64,000 nucleotides of DNA. Origin: Anaerobutyricum stercoris (GTDB taxonomy: Bacteria; Bacillota; Clostridia; Lachnospirales; Lachnospiraceae). Position numbers and translations under genes: made by a program. The stretch's first letter is position 1; each line of letters opens with the position of its first letter. The notes beneath the pieces are model-generated. The model saw only the letters and a list, made by a program, of their open reading frames with translations, was not told the DNA's origin and ran no database searches. This document shows positions 53,351 through 62,224 of this stretch, in pieces. The stretch lies in the NCBI GenBank assembly GCA_019116455.1, contig DXBR01000086.1, positions 7,778 to 71,777 of the forward strand, read 5' to 3'.

Positions 53351-54784
53351 ATGAAAACTTTTTTTCGTGGTATACGGCGTTATCTGGCGTCCGCCTTTCT
53401 TATCATTGTTTTGATTCTTGTCAGCAATTTTGTCGTGCTGTTTTATATGATGTATTCAACGACAGGCGGGGACGGTACCAGCAGTATTACGCTTCGCAAT
53501 ACGCTGGAAAGCGCGGGACAGGACATTTCTTTGACAGAAAATGGGTATAGAATGTCAAAGAAAGGAAGAAATGCTCTGAAAGAATATGGATTTGTCTGGG
53601 CAATGGCATTAAATGAAGAAGGCAAAGTAATTTGGGAATGGAAATTGCCTGATGATATTCCACGGCAATATTCGGTTTTTGATGTGGCATCTTTTTCCAG
53701 GTGGTACCTCAATGATTATCCGGTTCGAGTTTGGAATGTCAATAATATGCTTCTTGTTTGTGCACAGTCTCCGGATGAAATTGCCATATTGAACCTGCCT
53801 GTGTCTGTGCAGCAGATTGTCAATTTTCCTTATTGTATACAGCTTTTTGTGATAGTGAATCTGGCGGTAATTCTGTTATTTGTTGTGATCTTCGGCTGGC
53901 GGTTCTACGCCTCGGTGAAACCTCTTTCAGAAGGAATTGAAGGATTATCCCGGAAAAAGCCGGTACATTTAAAAGAAAAAGGTTCAGTGCGGGAGCTGGC
54001 AGAAAAATTGAATGCCACTTCCGATATTCTGATGGAACAGGAAGAAAAGCTGTCCCGGAGAGACCAGGCGAGAGCCGACTGGATTGCCGGCGTCTCCCAT
54101 GATATTCGCACGCCGTTGACGCTGATTGTAGGATATTCAGAACGTCTGATGGATAATCCGCTTCTCGGCGAAGAAGAAAAAGAAATGGCTCAGACTATCC
54201 AGCGGCAGAGCGGTCTGATCAAACAGCTCATCGAGGATCTGAATCTTACCTCAAAACTCAGTTACGATACATTTCCACTTCATCTGAAAACCTGTGCCCC
54301 GGCACAGACCCTCCGGGAATGTATCGCAGATATTTATAACAGTGGACTGCAGTCACAGTATTCCATTGAAATTGCCGTTACCGATGAAGCAGAAAAATTC
54401 CGCCTTCCGGCGGACGAACCTCTCATGAAGCGGGCCATTCATAATGTGCTGGGAAACAGTATCCGCCATAATCCCGAAGGCTGCCAGGTCAATGTCCGCC
54501 TGTCGTCCGACGGACAGAACCTCCATTATCTTTTTGAGGACAGCGGTCCGGGCATCCCGGATGAAATCGTTGCCTGCCTGGACGCCGAAGAAGAGGATAA
54601 AAATCACAGGCAGAAAGCCAGCGAACGCCGTGAAGCCGTCAGCCAGCCTCACATCATGGGCATGCGCCTGACCCGGCAGATCGTGAAGCTTCACGGAGGA
54701 AGCGTGTATTATTATAAAAGAAAGAACGGAAATTACGATTGCGGATTCGTCGTGCCCGGGGATTATTTCCTGCGGAAGATGTGA
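53351..54784 (+). CDS. Sensor histidine kinase
   Basis: 477 residues. Membrane segments at about 10-32 and 160-185 flank an extracellular sensor of about 125 residues. HAMP-like linker, then the phosphorylated His250 in GVSHDIRTPLTLIVGYSERL, and an ATPase with NVLGNSIRHNPEG and DSGPGIPDEI. Partner of the preceding regulator, 77 bases downstream. Confidence 0.92.
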   Translation: MKTFFRGIRRYLASAFLIIVLILVSNFVVLFYMMYSTTGGDGTSSITLRNTLESAGQDISLTENGYRMSKKGRNALKEYGFVWAMALNEEGKVIWEWKLPDDIPRQYSVFDVASFSRWYLNDYPVRVWNVNNMLLVCAQSPDEIAILNLPVSVQQIVNFPYCIQLFVIVNLAVILLFVVIFGWRFYASVKPLSEGIEGLSRKKPVHLKEKGSVRELAEKLNATSDILMEQEEKLSRRDQARADWIAGVSHDIRTPLTLIVGYSERLMDNPLLGEEEKEMAQTIQRQSGLIKQLIEDLNLTSKLSYDTFPLHLKTCAPAQTLRECIADIYNSGLQSQYSIEIAVTDEAEKFRLPADEPLMKRAIHNVLGNSIRHNPEGCQVNVRLSSDGQNLHYLFEDSGPGIPDEIVACLDAEEEDKNHRQKASERREAVSQPHIMGMRLTRQIVKLHGGSVYYYKRKNGNYDCGFVVPGDYFLRKM

Positions 54785-54818
54785 CAGATACCGACAGGAA
54801 GGCCGCTTCACTTTTTGA

Positions 54819-55469
54819 AAAAAATCAATAGATGTTTTCAGAAAATGTAAAACGATAATTGGATTTCTGGTATCAGGTATTTTTTCTGATGAATTTTCAT
54901 GGAAAGCCGATTCGATTTTCTTTTCAGCGAGACTGGGACGAGGGAGAGCCGTTCTGGCAAAAATGGGGGCTGGGTTCTTGATTACAACTGTCCTCTATTG
55001 GAGCGTTGTTCTCTTGTTTGGCTTAATCGTGTTGGCAGTATTGGGATTTGGCGGCGGCGGATGTGCGGTTCAAACTGGCGTTAGCAACTGGAACAGTATC
55101 TATAATATAACATATTTTCAGGACTATTTGCTTAGTACCTTTGGCGGGTACATTGGAATCCTGTTTATCGTAACATTGGCTATGCTGGTTTCCGCAAAAA
55201 CACATTCTACGGTATTTGCAATTACGATTCCATTTATTCTGACTTGTGTTCCTCCTTTTGTGGGACGGCTTGAAGCATTTGCGAGAATTATGACTTTGTT
55301 CCCAGACCAACTACTCTCTATCAATAAGAATCTTGAAGATTTCAGCTTGTACCATATTGGAGGTAATATTTTTGGTGGAGTAACTGTCATTATTCCCCTA
55401 TATTTGATTCCGTTCTGCTTAGTATTTCCGATTCTATTTATAGTTTACCGAAAAACACAGATTAAATAA
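54819..55469 (+). pseudogene. ABC-2 permease remnant, N-terminus lost
   Basis: One frame stays open from 54819 to 55469. It reads IFSDEFSWKADSIFFSARLG and RGRAVLAKMGAGFLITTVLY in an order typical of the C-terminal half of bacitracin/lantibiotic-type ABC-2 permeases, then four more membrane segments. No start codon with a ribosome site precedes the homologous region, which starts about 35 bases after the kinase stop. The ATG at 54963 falls inside the conserved part. I infer a deletion that removed the ATPase and the first half of the permease. Confidence 0.7.
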
Positions 55470-55519
55470 AACTAATTGAAAATACGTCATTTTTCTTCTT
55501 TGAGAAAGGGGGTATTTCT

Positions 55520-55642
55520 ATGACCTGTACAGAAGAATACAAGAAACATATCGAACACATTCTAAGCCTTTTGTAAAGTTGTCATAGTAAGTCTGTCCGG
55601 CAGCTTCACAAAGAAATGGAGGGAATGACGCATGAGGAATAG
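55520..55642 (+). pseudogene. Conjugative-element sigma-like regulator relic with internal deletion
   Basis: MTCTEEYKKHIEHI opens like the sigma-70-type regulators of Firmicutes conjugative transposons, preceded by AAAGGGGG. After 18 codons it meets TAA; the same frame resumes with SVRQLHKEMEGMTHEE, the C-terminal end of that family. About 100 middle residues are missing. Recognised from memory of the family, not by search. Confidence 0.65.
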
Positions 55643-55730
55643 CAGATTTCTCTCCTATGAAACTATCAGATCACCACCGGTGAGCCGGAAGCCGCCAACG
55701 CTGTTTTACAGCACTATGGGCGGTACATAT
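55632..55730 (+). pseudogene. Conjugative-element HTH_16 protein relic, frameshifted
   Basis: MRNSRFLSYETI overlaps the previous relic exactly as in intact elements. A one-base loss then shifts the frame, after which ITTGEPEAANAVLQHYGRYI continues the family sequence and stops being homologous. The following 55731-55941 shows nothing but the next promoter. Confidence 0.65.
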
Positions 55731-55840
55731 GTTTTTCTGCCGATTAAATTTCTTTCATTACTTTTAAAACGAATCTATATTGTTCTCCTATTGCTTCATT
55801 TTTTAAAGTTTAGTGTCCACAAAGTAATGTTCTTATTTTC

Positions 55841-55869
55841 TTGATTCTACTCATAATATGGTATATGAT
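55841..55869 (+). promoter_or_regulatory. Promoter of the DUF4926-like gene
   Basis: TTGATT (55841-55846), 17-base spacer, TATGAT (55864-55869). Confidence 0.6.
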
Positions 55870-55941
55870 GAAAAAAATTGATCTATTTACTTTTAACAGA
55901 GCAATATAAAAATTGAGTTTTTCTTCATTTGGGTAAAAATT

Positions 55942-56112
55942 ATGAGTATGAAAATAGAAATGTATAATAAAGTACTTTTAAAAAGTGGTGAAACAGCATA
56001 TGTTGTTGAAATCTATGAAAGTGGAACAGCCTATGAAATGGATATTGATAAATCAGATGGATCAATCAAAACAGACACAGTGTGGCCAGAAGAAATTGAG
56101 AAAAAATTATAA
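55942..56112 (+). CDS. Small DUF4926-like protein
   Basis: 56 residues, MSMKIEMYNKVLLKSGETAY to the C-terminal TVWPEEIEKKL. The pattern (short SH3-like barrel beginning with a LxSGETA turn and ending in a WPEEI element) resembles DUF4926/DUF2187-type proteins. A sound promoter lies upstream, but the ribosome site is weak (GGGTAAAAAT). Probably real because of the family-like sequence. Confidence 0.6.
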   Translation: MSMKIEMYNKVLLKSGETAYVVEIYESGTAYEMDIDKSDGSIKTDTVWPEEIEKKL

Positions 56113-56172
56113 AAAAATGGAATAAGGAAAATAAACGATTGTTTGGAACTAAATTTGAAAGGAAGTCTTCTT

Positions 56173-57192
56173 ATGAATAAAACAGAATCCATTTTAAAGG
56201 AACACGAGATTAATATTACGGATATCAAAGGCATCAAAATCGGCCAGACGGAAAATGTATCGGCCGGGACCGGCTGCACGGTTATTCTGGCGGAGAAGGG
56301 TATGGCTGCCGGGCTTGATGTGCGGGGCGGCGGTCCTGCGTCGAGAGAGTCGGAGCTGATGAATCCGCTGGCGGCAGCGCAGGAGATTCACGGGATTGTG
56401 CTGGCCGGTGGCAGCGCTTTTGGGCTTGATGCGGCTGGCGGTGTGATGCAGTATCTGGAGGAGAGAGGGATTGGTTTTGACGTGAGCGTCACAAAGGTGC
56501 CGCTGGTCTGTCAGGCGGATTTATTTGATCTGACTGTCGGGGACATGACGGTGCGGCCGGATAAGGCAATGGGTTATGCGGCCTGTGTGAATGCGGAAAA
56601 GGGCAATTACAGAGACGGCTGTTACGGCGCCGGGTGCGGCGCGACAGTGGGCAAATTTGCCGGGATGGAATATTGCATGAAATCCGGCATCGGCAGCTAT
56701 GCGGTGCAGATTGGCGGTTTGCAGGTGGGCGCTGTCGTGGCTGTCAATGCGCTGGGAGATATTTATGACTGGAGAAGCGGCAGGAAGATCGCCGGGCTGC
56801 TGGCAGAGGATAAATGTTCGTTTCGGGATACGGTGGAGATGATGTGCGCCAGCACCGAGGTGGTTGAAAATAAGTTTACCGGCAATACGACCATTGGGGT
56901 TGTGATCACCAATGGAGATTTTGGCAAAGCGTCTCTCTGCAAGATCGCGGGCATGGCGCAGAATGGTTACGCCCGCGCTATTCGTCCGGTGCATACCAGC
57001 GCCGACGGGGACAGTATTTATGCCGTCTCGGCAGGAAATGTATCGGAAAAGGTGAAGGCTGACCAGGATCTCGTCGGCACGCTGGCTGCGGAAGTGATGA
57101 GCGAAGCCATTATCAGGGCGGTGACCAGCGCGGAGAGCGCTTACGGTTTTCCGGCATATCGGGAGTTAAAAGCCAGAGAAAATAAAAGATAG
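56173..57192 (+). CDS. P1-family peptidase (DmpA/BapA-like)
   Basis: 339 residues from the ATG at 56173, after AAAGGAAG; the frame opening 30 bases earlier is rejected. N-terminal Ntn-hydrolase type with DIKGIKIGQTENVSAGTGC, GGGPASRESELMNP and GGSAFGLDAAGGV. The autocleavage Ser/Thr region is seen as NTTIGVVITNG. Acts on peptides or amides with N-terminal beta- or D-amino acids in some relatives; substrate here unknown. Confidence 0.9.
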   Translation: MNKTESILKEHEINITDIKGIKIGQTENVSAGTGCTVILAEKGMAAGLDVRGGGPASRESELMNPLAAAQEIHGIVLAGGSAFGLDAAGGVMQYLEERGIGFDVSVTKVPLVCQADLFDLTVGDMTVRPDKAMGYAACVNAEKGNYRDGCYGAGCGATVGKFAGMEYCMKSGIGSYAVQIGGLQVGAVVAVNALGDIYDWRSGRKIAGLLAEDKCSFRDTVEMMCASTEVVENKFTGNTTIGVVITNGDFGKASLCKIAGMAQNGYARAIRPVHTSADGDSIYAVSAGNVSEKVKADQDLVGTLAAEVMSEAIIRAVTSAESAYGFPAYRELKARENKR

Positions 57193-57281
57193 CGTCTTTT
57201 CTTATTAATACAGCAGAGAAGAGGGCAACAAACAATACGGCAGCAAAGAAGTTTCTTATTTTATTACTGGAGGAATCATTC

Positions 57282-57944
57282 ATGTCCACGACACAAAAGG
57301 ATATTACAATATTTAAAAGTACATCGCCCACTGCGCCTCTCGTTATTTTAAATACCGTGCAAAACGAGGGCAAACAGGTTTATGATGCCGTGGTCAGTAT
57401 GACGGACGTGGATTTTTCACTGGCGGCAATCGAAAACATTGACTGGAACAGGGAGATGACGCCGTGGCCGGCGCAGGCTGTGATGCGGAGAGGAGAGGAT
57501 TTTGCCGGTGAAGCAGATGCATACCTGCAGGAACTGACCGGGATTATTTTGCCGGATATTCTTGCGAAGATTCCCGCAAAACCAGAGTACATCGCGCTTA
57601 CGGGATATTCACTGGGAGGACTCTTTGCCGTCTACGCACTATACCGGACAAATCTGTTTGCCCGCGCGGCCAGCGCATCCGGTTCTTTCTGGTATCCGGA
57701 TTTTCTGGACTTTGTCAGGGGGCATAAGCTTTGCCGAAAGCCGGAGCGGCTGTATTTTTCGCTGGGCAATAAAGAAGCAAAGACGAAGAATCCTGTCATG
57801 AAGACGGTGGAGGAGAAGACAAAAGAGCTGCACCGGTGGTACAAAGAACAGGGGATTCCTGTGGTTTATGAAGAAAAACCCGGCAATCATTTTCAGGATG
57901 CCGTTAATCGCATGGCAAAGGGAATTGCCTGGATATTGCAGTAA
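57282..57944 (+). CDS. Alpha/beta-hydrolase, esterase-D / IroE-like
   Basis: 220 residues, no signal peptide. Nucleophile elbow GYSLGGLF, followed by SASGSFWYPDF, a pattern of the esterase-D family that includes trilactone siderophore hydrolases. The Asp/His region ends in KPGNHFQDAV. No siderophore genes are near, so activity on siderophores is only a possibility. Ribosome site GGAGG. Confidence 0.85.
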   Translation: MSTTQKDITIFKSTSPTAPLVILNTVQNEGKQVYDAVVSMTDVDFSLAAIENIDWNREMTPWPAQAVMRRGEDFAGEADAYLQELTGIILPDILAKIPAKPEYIALTGYSLGGLFAVYALYRTNLFARAASASGSFWYPDFLDFVRGHKLCRKPERLYFSLGNKEAKTKNPVMKTVEEKTKELHRWYKEQGIPVVYEEKPGNHFQDAVNRMAKGIAWILQ

Positions 57945-58081
57945 GAGCTGTTTTGTAATCAGTTGTTATAGTTGATGACACGAACGACGATGAGTTAATG
58001 TGGCCGGAAGCAGGGATTTGTGCTATACTTTTTTCATGAGAGCATGGGAAAATAAATAATATGTGACAGGAGGGGTGGCCG

Positions 58082-58993
58082 ATGGCGAACATTATCGCGA
58101 TCATCTGGGATTTTGATAAAACCCTGGTGGACGGATACATGCAGGATCCGATTTTTAAGTATTATAGCGTAGATTCCAGACAGTTCTGGAAGGAAGTCCA
58201 TGCCCTTCCCCAGAAATACATGGAGGAGCAGGGCGTTCGGGTCAATAAGGACAGCATTTATCTGAATCATTTCATTCAGTATGCCAATGAAGGGATTTTT
58301 GAGGGACTGAATAATGAAATGCTGCGTAAGTTTGGCTCTGAACTGACATTTTATCCCGGGATTCCGGAGATTTTTGAAAAAACCAGGCAGATCATCCGCA
58401 GGAATCCCGCCTATCAGGAGTATGATATCAGAGTGGAACATTACATTGTCAGTACCGGAATGAAGGAAATCATTGCCGGCTCTCCGGTGGCTGAGTACGT
58501 GGATGCTATCTGGGGCTGTGAATTGATTGAAAAGGAAAAGGAAGGAAGACCTGTTATCAGTGAGATCGGTTACACCATCGATAATACTTCCAAGACGAGA
58601 GCTATTTTTGAAATTAATAAAGGGGTGCCTAAGCACCCGGAGATTGATGTGAATTCCAAAGTTCCGGAGGAGCTGCGTCGCGTCCGGTTTGAGAACATGA
58701 TATACATAGCGGACGGTCCCAGCGACATTCCTGCGTTTTCTGTGGTCAATAAAAATGGCGGCGCCACTTTTGCCGTATATCCAAAAGGAGATCTGGATGC
58801 GTTTCAGCAGGTAGAACAGATGCGCCGGGATGGCCGTATCGACATGTACGCAGAGGCGGATTATAGTGAGGGAACGACCGCTTATATGTGGATTGAGAAT
58901 AAGATTACACAGTTTGCCGAGAAAATGCGAAACGCAGAAAAAGAGAAACTGACATCTTCTATTTCCGGTGTGCCGAGACATCTGGAAGATTAA
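58082..58993 (+). CDS. HAD-superfamily hydrolase
   Basis: 303 residues. HAD motif I as IWDFDKTLVDG, motif II in VSTGMKEI, and motif III/IV with IADGPSDIPAFSVV. Large cap inserted after motif I. The substrate is not known. Ribosome site AGGAGGGG; upstream is an extended -10 TGCTATACT at 58021-58029. Confidence 0.9.
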   Translation: MANIIAIIWDFDKTLVDGYMQDPIFKYYSVDSRQFWKEVHALPQKYMEEQGVRVNKDSIYLNHFIQYANEGIFEGLNNEMLRKFGSELTFYPGIPEIFEKTRQIIRRNPAYQEYDIRVEHYIVSTGMKEIIAGSPVAEYVDAIWGCELIEKEKEGRPVISEIGYTIDNTSKTRAIFEINKGVPKHPEIDVNSKVPEELRRVRFENMIYIADGPSDIPAFSVVNKNGGATFAVYPKGDLDAFQQVEQMRRDGRIDMYAEADYSEGTTAYMWIENKITQFAEKMRNAEKEKLTSSISGVPRHLED

Positions 58994-59097
58994 CAAAATG
59001 TACAGCAATGTGTCTGGTCTGAAAAGTATGGACGGAACCAGTACAGACGGTTGTATCTGTGATATAATATAAAAAATGTGTTAGGGAGGTGCTGATG

Positions 59098-59340
59098 ATG
59101 AAAGAACATGAAGCGGTAAAGATTTTTACCACCGTCGATAATCTGCAGGCTGAGATGATTCTGGCGTCCTTGAAGGAACATAATATTCCCGCTTACAAAA
59201 AGGATCTGGGAAACGCCGGTTTTCTGAACATGTATACCGGCAATTCCAGATTCGGAGAAGAGATTTATGTGGCAGACGTCAATGTGGAAAAGGCCCGCCG
59301 GGTGTTGGAGGGTATAGGGCTGCTGCCGGAGGAGGAGTAA
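59098..59340 (+). CDS. DUF2007-family small protein
   Basis: 80 residues from ATG at 59098; two in-frame codons just upstream are nearer the GGGAGGTG. VKIFTTVDNLQAEMILASLK and the closing YVADVNVEKARRVLE make the compact ferredoxin-like signal-transducer-type fold of this family. Function unknown. An extended -10 TGATATAAT at 59060-59068 precedes it. Confidence 0.85.
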   Translation: MKEHEAVKIFTTVDNLQAEMILASLKEHNIPAYKKDLGNAGFLNMYTGNSRFGEEIYVADVNVEKARRVLEGIGLLPEEE

Positions 59341-59356
59341 AGAGGGATAGTTCCGG

Positions 59357-59385
59357 TTGTCAGAATAGACAGAAATGGATAATAT
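59357..59385 (+). promoter_or_regulatory. Promoter of the small Cys-containing protein gene
   Basis: TTGTCA (59357-59362), 17-base spacer, TAATAT (59380-59385). Confidence 0.65.
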
Positions 59386-59436
59386 CATACGTAGATGTTT
59401 TCCGTGAAAAATATACAGGAAGAAAGGAAGGATATC

Positions 59437-59793
59437 ATGAAACAGGATGTAAAAGATTTTATGATTCAGAAAGTAAAAGAGATGATGGATTCTTTTTCCT
59501 GCTGTGCAGAAGCAAAAGAGGCAGGACAGAGATGGCTGGATGCCTTGGGTACTGAGAAGGAGGCAGAAGAAACAAAAAATCTGATGGCAGAGCTGGAAGA
59601 AGATATTATGCCGATTGACAATCTCATCGCTTTTGCGTCATCAGATGCCGGCGCACAGGTGTTTGGAGAAGAGAAGGCAAAAGAAGTGGCTGCCCACGCG
59701 CAGGAGATTAAAACTGCCGGCGGAAAATATTGTGATTGTCCGGCATGTGCTGCTATTGAGGCGATTTTTGACAAGAAAGACGCGCTGATCTGA
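59437..59793 (+). CDS. Small Cys-containing protein of Lachnospiraceae type
   Basis: 118 residues from the ATG at 59437 (GGAAGGAT). Helical and acidic. Contains SFSCCAEAKEAGQRW near residue 15-30 and YCDCPACAAIEAIF at the end, a CxCxxC cluster that could bind metal. From memory such proteins are often auto-labelled Hsp90-like, which the sequence does not support. Function unknown. Confidence 0.75.
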   Translation: MKQDVKDFMIQKVKEMMDSFSCCAEAKEAGQRWLDALGTEKEAEETKNLMAELEEDIMPIDNLIAFASSDAGAQVFGEEKAKEVAAHAQEIKTAGGKYCDCPACAAIEAIFDKKDALI

Positions 59794-59884
59794 ACAAGTG
59801 AGACGGACAATTGTGTCATATGATTGTGACAACATTTGTGGAACGTTTCTTTTAAATAATAATGTATTTTATACGGCAGGGAAA

Positions 59885-60766
59885 TCAATTGTCCCTGCCA
59901 TATTTTGTACACATTTCCACAAAGGCCAGCATATTGGGCGTAAGATATTTACTTTTATGGTAAATGATATTGAGATTTCTTCGAATCGGTTCTGTCAGAG
60001 AAACCATTGCGACAAGTCCTTCTTCGATGTCACGCTCAACAAGCAAATAGGGGAGTACGGCCACGCCGATGCCTTCTGATACGCCGCGGACAATGGCCTG
60101 GGTGCTGGAACTTTCCCAGACCGGACGAACAGATATTTGCTTAAGAGCAAAGGCGGCGTCAAGGATTTCTCTGCCGGCGCTGCCGTGTTCCCGCATCAGA
60201 AAGGGATATTCAGCCAGTTGGGGAAGGGATATTTCAGCCTGCCCGGCCAGAGGATGATGACATGGAACGATGGCGCACATAGTATCTTCCATGAAGGGAG
60301 TAAAAGTCAGTTCCGGATGTTCCGGCTGGGTCTCAATAAGTCCGATATCAATGGAATTATTCAGGAGATGCTGTTCGATATCGGAGGACTTGCTTATGAA
60401 GGCTTCCAGACGCAGTTCCGGATATTTCCTTTGAAACCGGCGGGTCAGCGCGGGAAGAATATGAGTGCCAATGGTGATGCTGGTACCGATGCGGATGGAA
60501 CCGACAGCGTCCCAGTTTTTCATTTTCTTTTCCATTTCCTGAAATAACGAAACGATGTGTATGGCATAATTATAGAATTCTTTACTTCCTTCTGTGGGGG
60601 AAATGTGTCGGCCGATGCGCTCGAAAAGGCGAAGACCATAATAATTTTCCAGCTCTTTGATGGCGAGGCTCACAGAAGGCTGCGCCAGATGCAGCTCTCT
60701 GGCGGCTCCGGTGATGCTGCCTTGTTGAAATACAGTCACAAATATTTTCATGTGGCGCAGAGTCAT
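59885..60766 (-). CDS. LysR-family regulator
   Basis: 293 residues. N-terminal HTH (GSITGAARELHLAQPSVSLAI) and a CysR-like ligand domain. Divergent from the chromate-transporter pair, 139 bases apart, the usual arrangement for its target. A/T palindrome-like DNA at 60801-60817 may be its site. Confidence 0.92.
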   Translation of the reverse strand: MTLRHMKIFVTVFQQGSITGAARELHLAQPSVSLAIKELENYYGLRLFERIGRHISPTEGSKEFYNYAIHIVSLFQEMEKKMKNWDAVGSIRIGTSITIGTHILPALTRRFQRKYPELRLEAFISKSSDIEQHLLNNSIDIGLIETQPEHPELTFTPFMEDTMCAIVPCHHPLAGQAEISLPQLAEYPFLMREHGSAGREILDAAFALKQISVRPVWESSSTQAIVRGVSEGIGVAVLPYLLVERDIEEGLVAMVSLTEPIRRNLNIIYHKSKYLTPNMLAFVEMCTKYGRDN

Positions 60767-60905
60767 AATATCCCTTCCTTCTCACTTATTTAAAAACAAA
60801 ATATATTTTAAATATATAACAAATACACTATGTTTATTATAGAATAATACTATTTTTCTTATGAGTCAAGAGACGGTATACTTTTGGCAGAAGGAGGAAA
60901 CTGCC

Positions 60906-61511
60906 ATGGGAGAAAAAAGAAAAATTTTATTTCAGATTTTTATATCGACTCTCTATTTAAGCGCCTTCACTTTTGGAGGTGGTTATGTTATTGTCACGCT
61001 GATGAAAAAGAAATTTGTGGACCAGTATCACTGGATAGAAGAAAAAGAAATGCTCGACCTTATTGCCATTGCGGAATCGGCGCCGGGAGCCATTGCAGTC
61101 AACGGAGCGGTGGTAGTCGGATATAAATTAGCTGGCGCTGCCGGCGTGGTCACTGCCGTTGTTGCTACCATACTGCCGCCATTTGTCATACTTTCTCTGA
61201 TTTCAGTATTTTATGATGTCTTTCGGGAAAATGTACTCATCAACCAGATGCTCACAGGAATGCAGGCCGGTGTAGGCGCGGTGATCGCTTCTGTGACTTA
61301 TGATATGGCGGTGGGAGTTGTGCAGGAAAAGCGCATTTCCTCCATCATAATTATGGGCGTATCTTTTGCGGCTGCCAGCTTTTTCGGCGTGAACGTCATT
61401 TATGTGATTCTTGCATGTCTGGCTCTGGGTATTTTCCAGACAATCATAAATAAAGGAATCCACAAAAACGGTCATCCGACGAGGATGGATGAAAGGAGGG
61501 CGGGTTTATGA
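60906..61511 (+). CDS. Chromate transporter, half-size subunit 1
   Basis: 201 residues from MGEKRKILF, after AAGGAGG; the upstream frame start at 60861 is rejected. FTFGGGYVIV and SAPGAIAVNGAV are the CHR domain signatures. Half-size CHR proteins pair as heterodimers; the partner follows with a 4-base overlap. True substrate may be an anion other than chromate. Confidence 0.92.
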   Translation: MGEKRKILFQIFISTLYLSAFTFGGGYVIVTLMKKKFVDQYHWIEEKEMLDLIAIAESAPGAIAVNGAVVVGYKLAGAAGVVTAVVATILPPFVILSLISVFYDVFRENVLINQMLTGMQAGVGAVIASVTYDMAVGVVQEKRISSIIIMGVSFAAASFFGVNVIYVILACLALGIFQTIINKGIHKNGHPTRMDERRAGL

Positions 61512-62062
61512 TATATATGCAGCTTTTCCTGAGTTTTCTGCAGATTGGATTGTTCAGTTTTGGCGGGGGATACGCTGCTCTTCCCCTCATTGAAAATCAG
61601 GTGATCACACTTCATCATTGGATGACTGCCCCTGAATTTACAGATTTGATCACCATATCTCAGATGACCCCGGGTCCCATCGCTGTCAATTCTGCCACCT
61701 TTGTGGGAATCCGCATCGCTGGAATTCCCGGAGCTGTGGCCGCCACGGCAGGCTGTGTACTTCCATCTTGTATCATCATTTTCATTCTGGCAGGTCTTTA
61801 TCTGAGATATCGAAATGGCTGCCTTTTAAACGGCGCTCTCACTGCGCTGCGCCCGGCAGTCGTGGCCATGATCGCATCCGCAGGCCTGTCTGTTTTGCTG
61901 ACCGCGTTTTTCCGCGATAGCCAGAAAATAAACTTAGCCGGGATACAATGGGAAATGGTGTTGATTTTCATTTTTTGTTTTGTACTGCTCAGAAAAACAA
62001 AATGCAGCCCCGTGATGGTGATGCTGCTGGCAGGCGCAGTTAAGGTTCTGTTTTCTTTATAA
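61508..62062 (+). CDS. Chromate transporter, half-size subunit 2
   Basis: 184 residues. FSFGGGYAALPLIE and MTPGPIAVNSAT are the paired CHR motifs. Ribosome site GGAGG nine bases before the ATG inside the previous gene. Forms one unit with subunit 1. Confidence 0.92.
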   Translation: MIYMQLFLSFLQIGLFSFGGGYAALPLIENQVITLHHWMTAPEFTDLITISQMTPGPIAVNSATFVGIRIAGIPGAVAATAGCVLPSCIIIFILAGLYLRYRNGCLLNGALTALRPAVVAMIASAGLSVLLTAFFRDSQKINLAGIQWEMVLIFIFCFVLLRKTKCSPVMVMLLAGAVKVLFSL

Positions 62063-62224
62063 GAGGGTAAATCTCCTGAAATTCTGCGTCTGCCGTCGAT
62101 GAACCTGTTTTTTTGAACCCTGCTCTATAGAGTATAAGAAGGGATATGCGGGTCTGCTTCAGCCGGAGAGTCTGGCGCTGCGGAAGATATCCTTTCTCAT
62201 ACGAAAGAAAGGCAGGATATTTTT

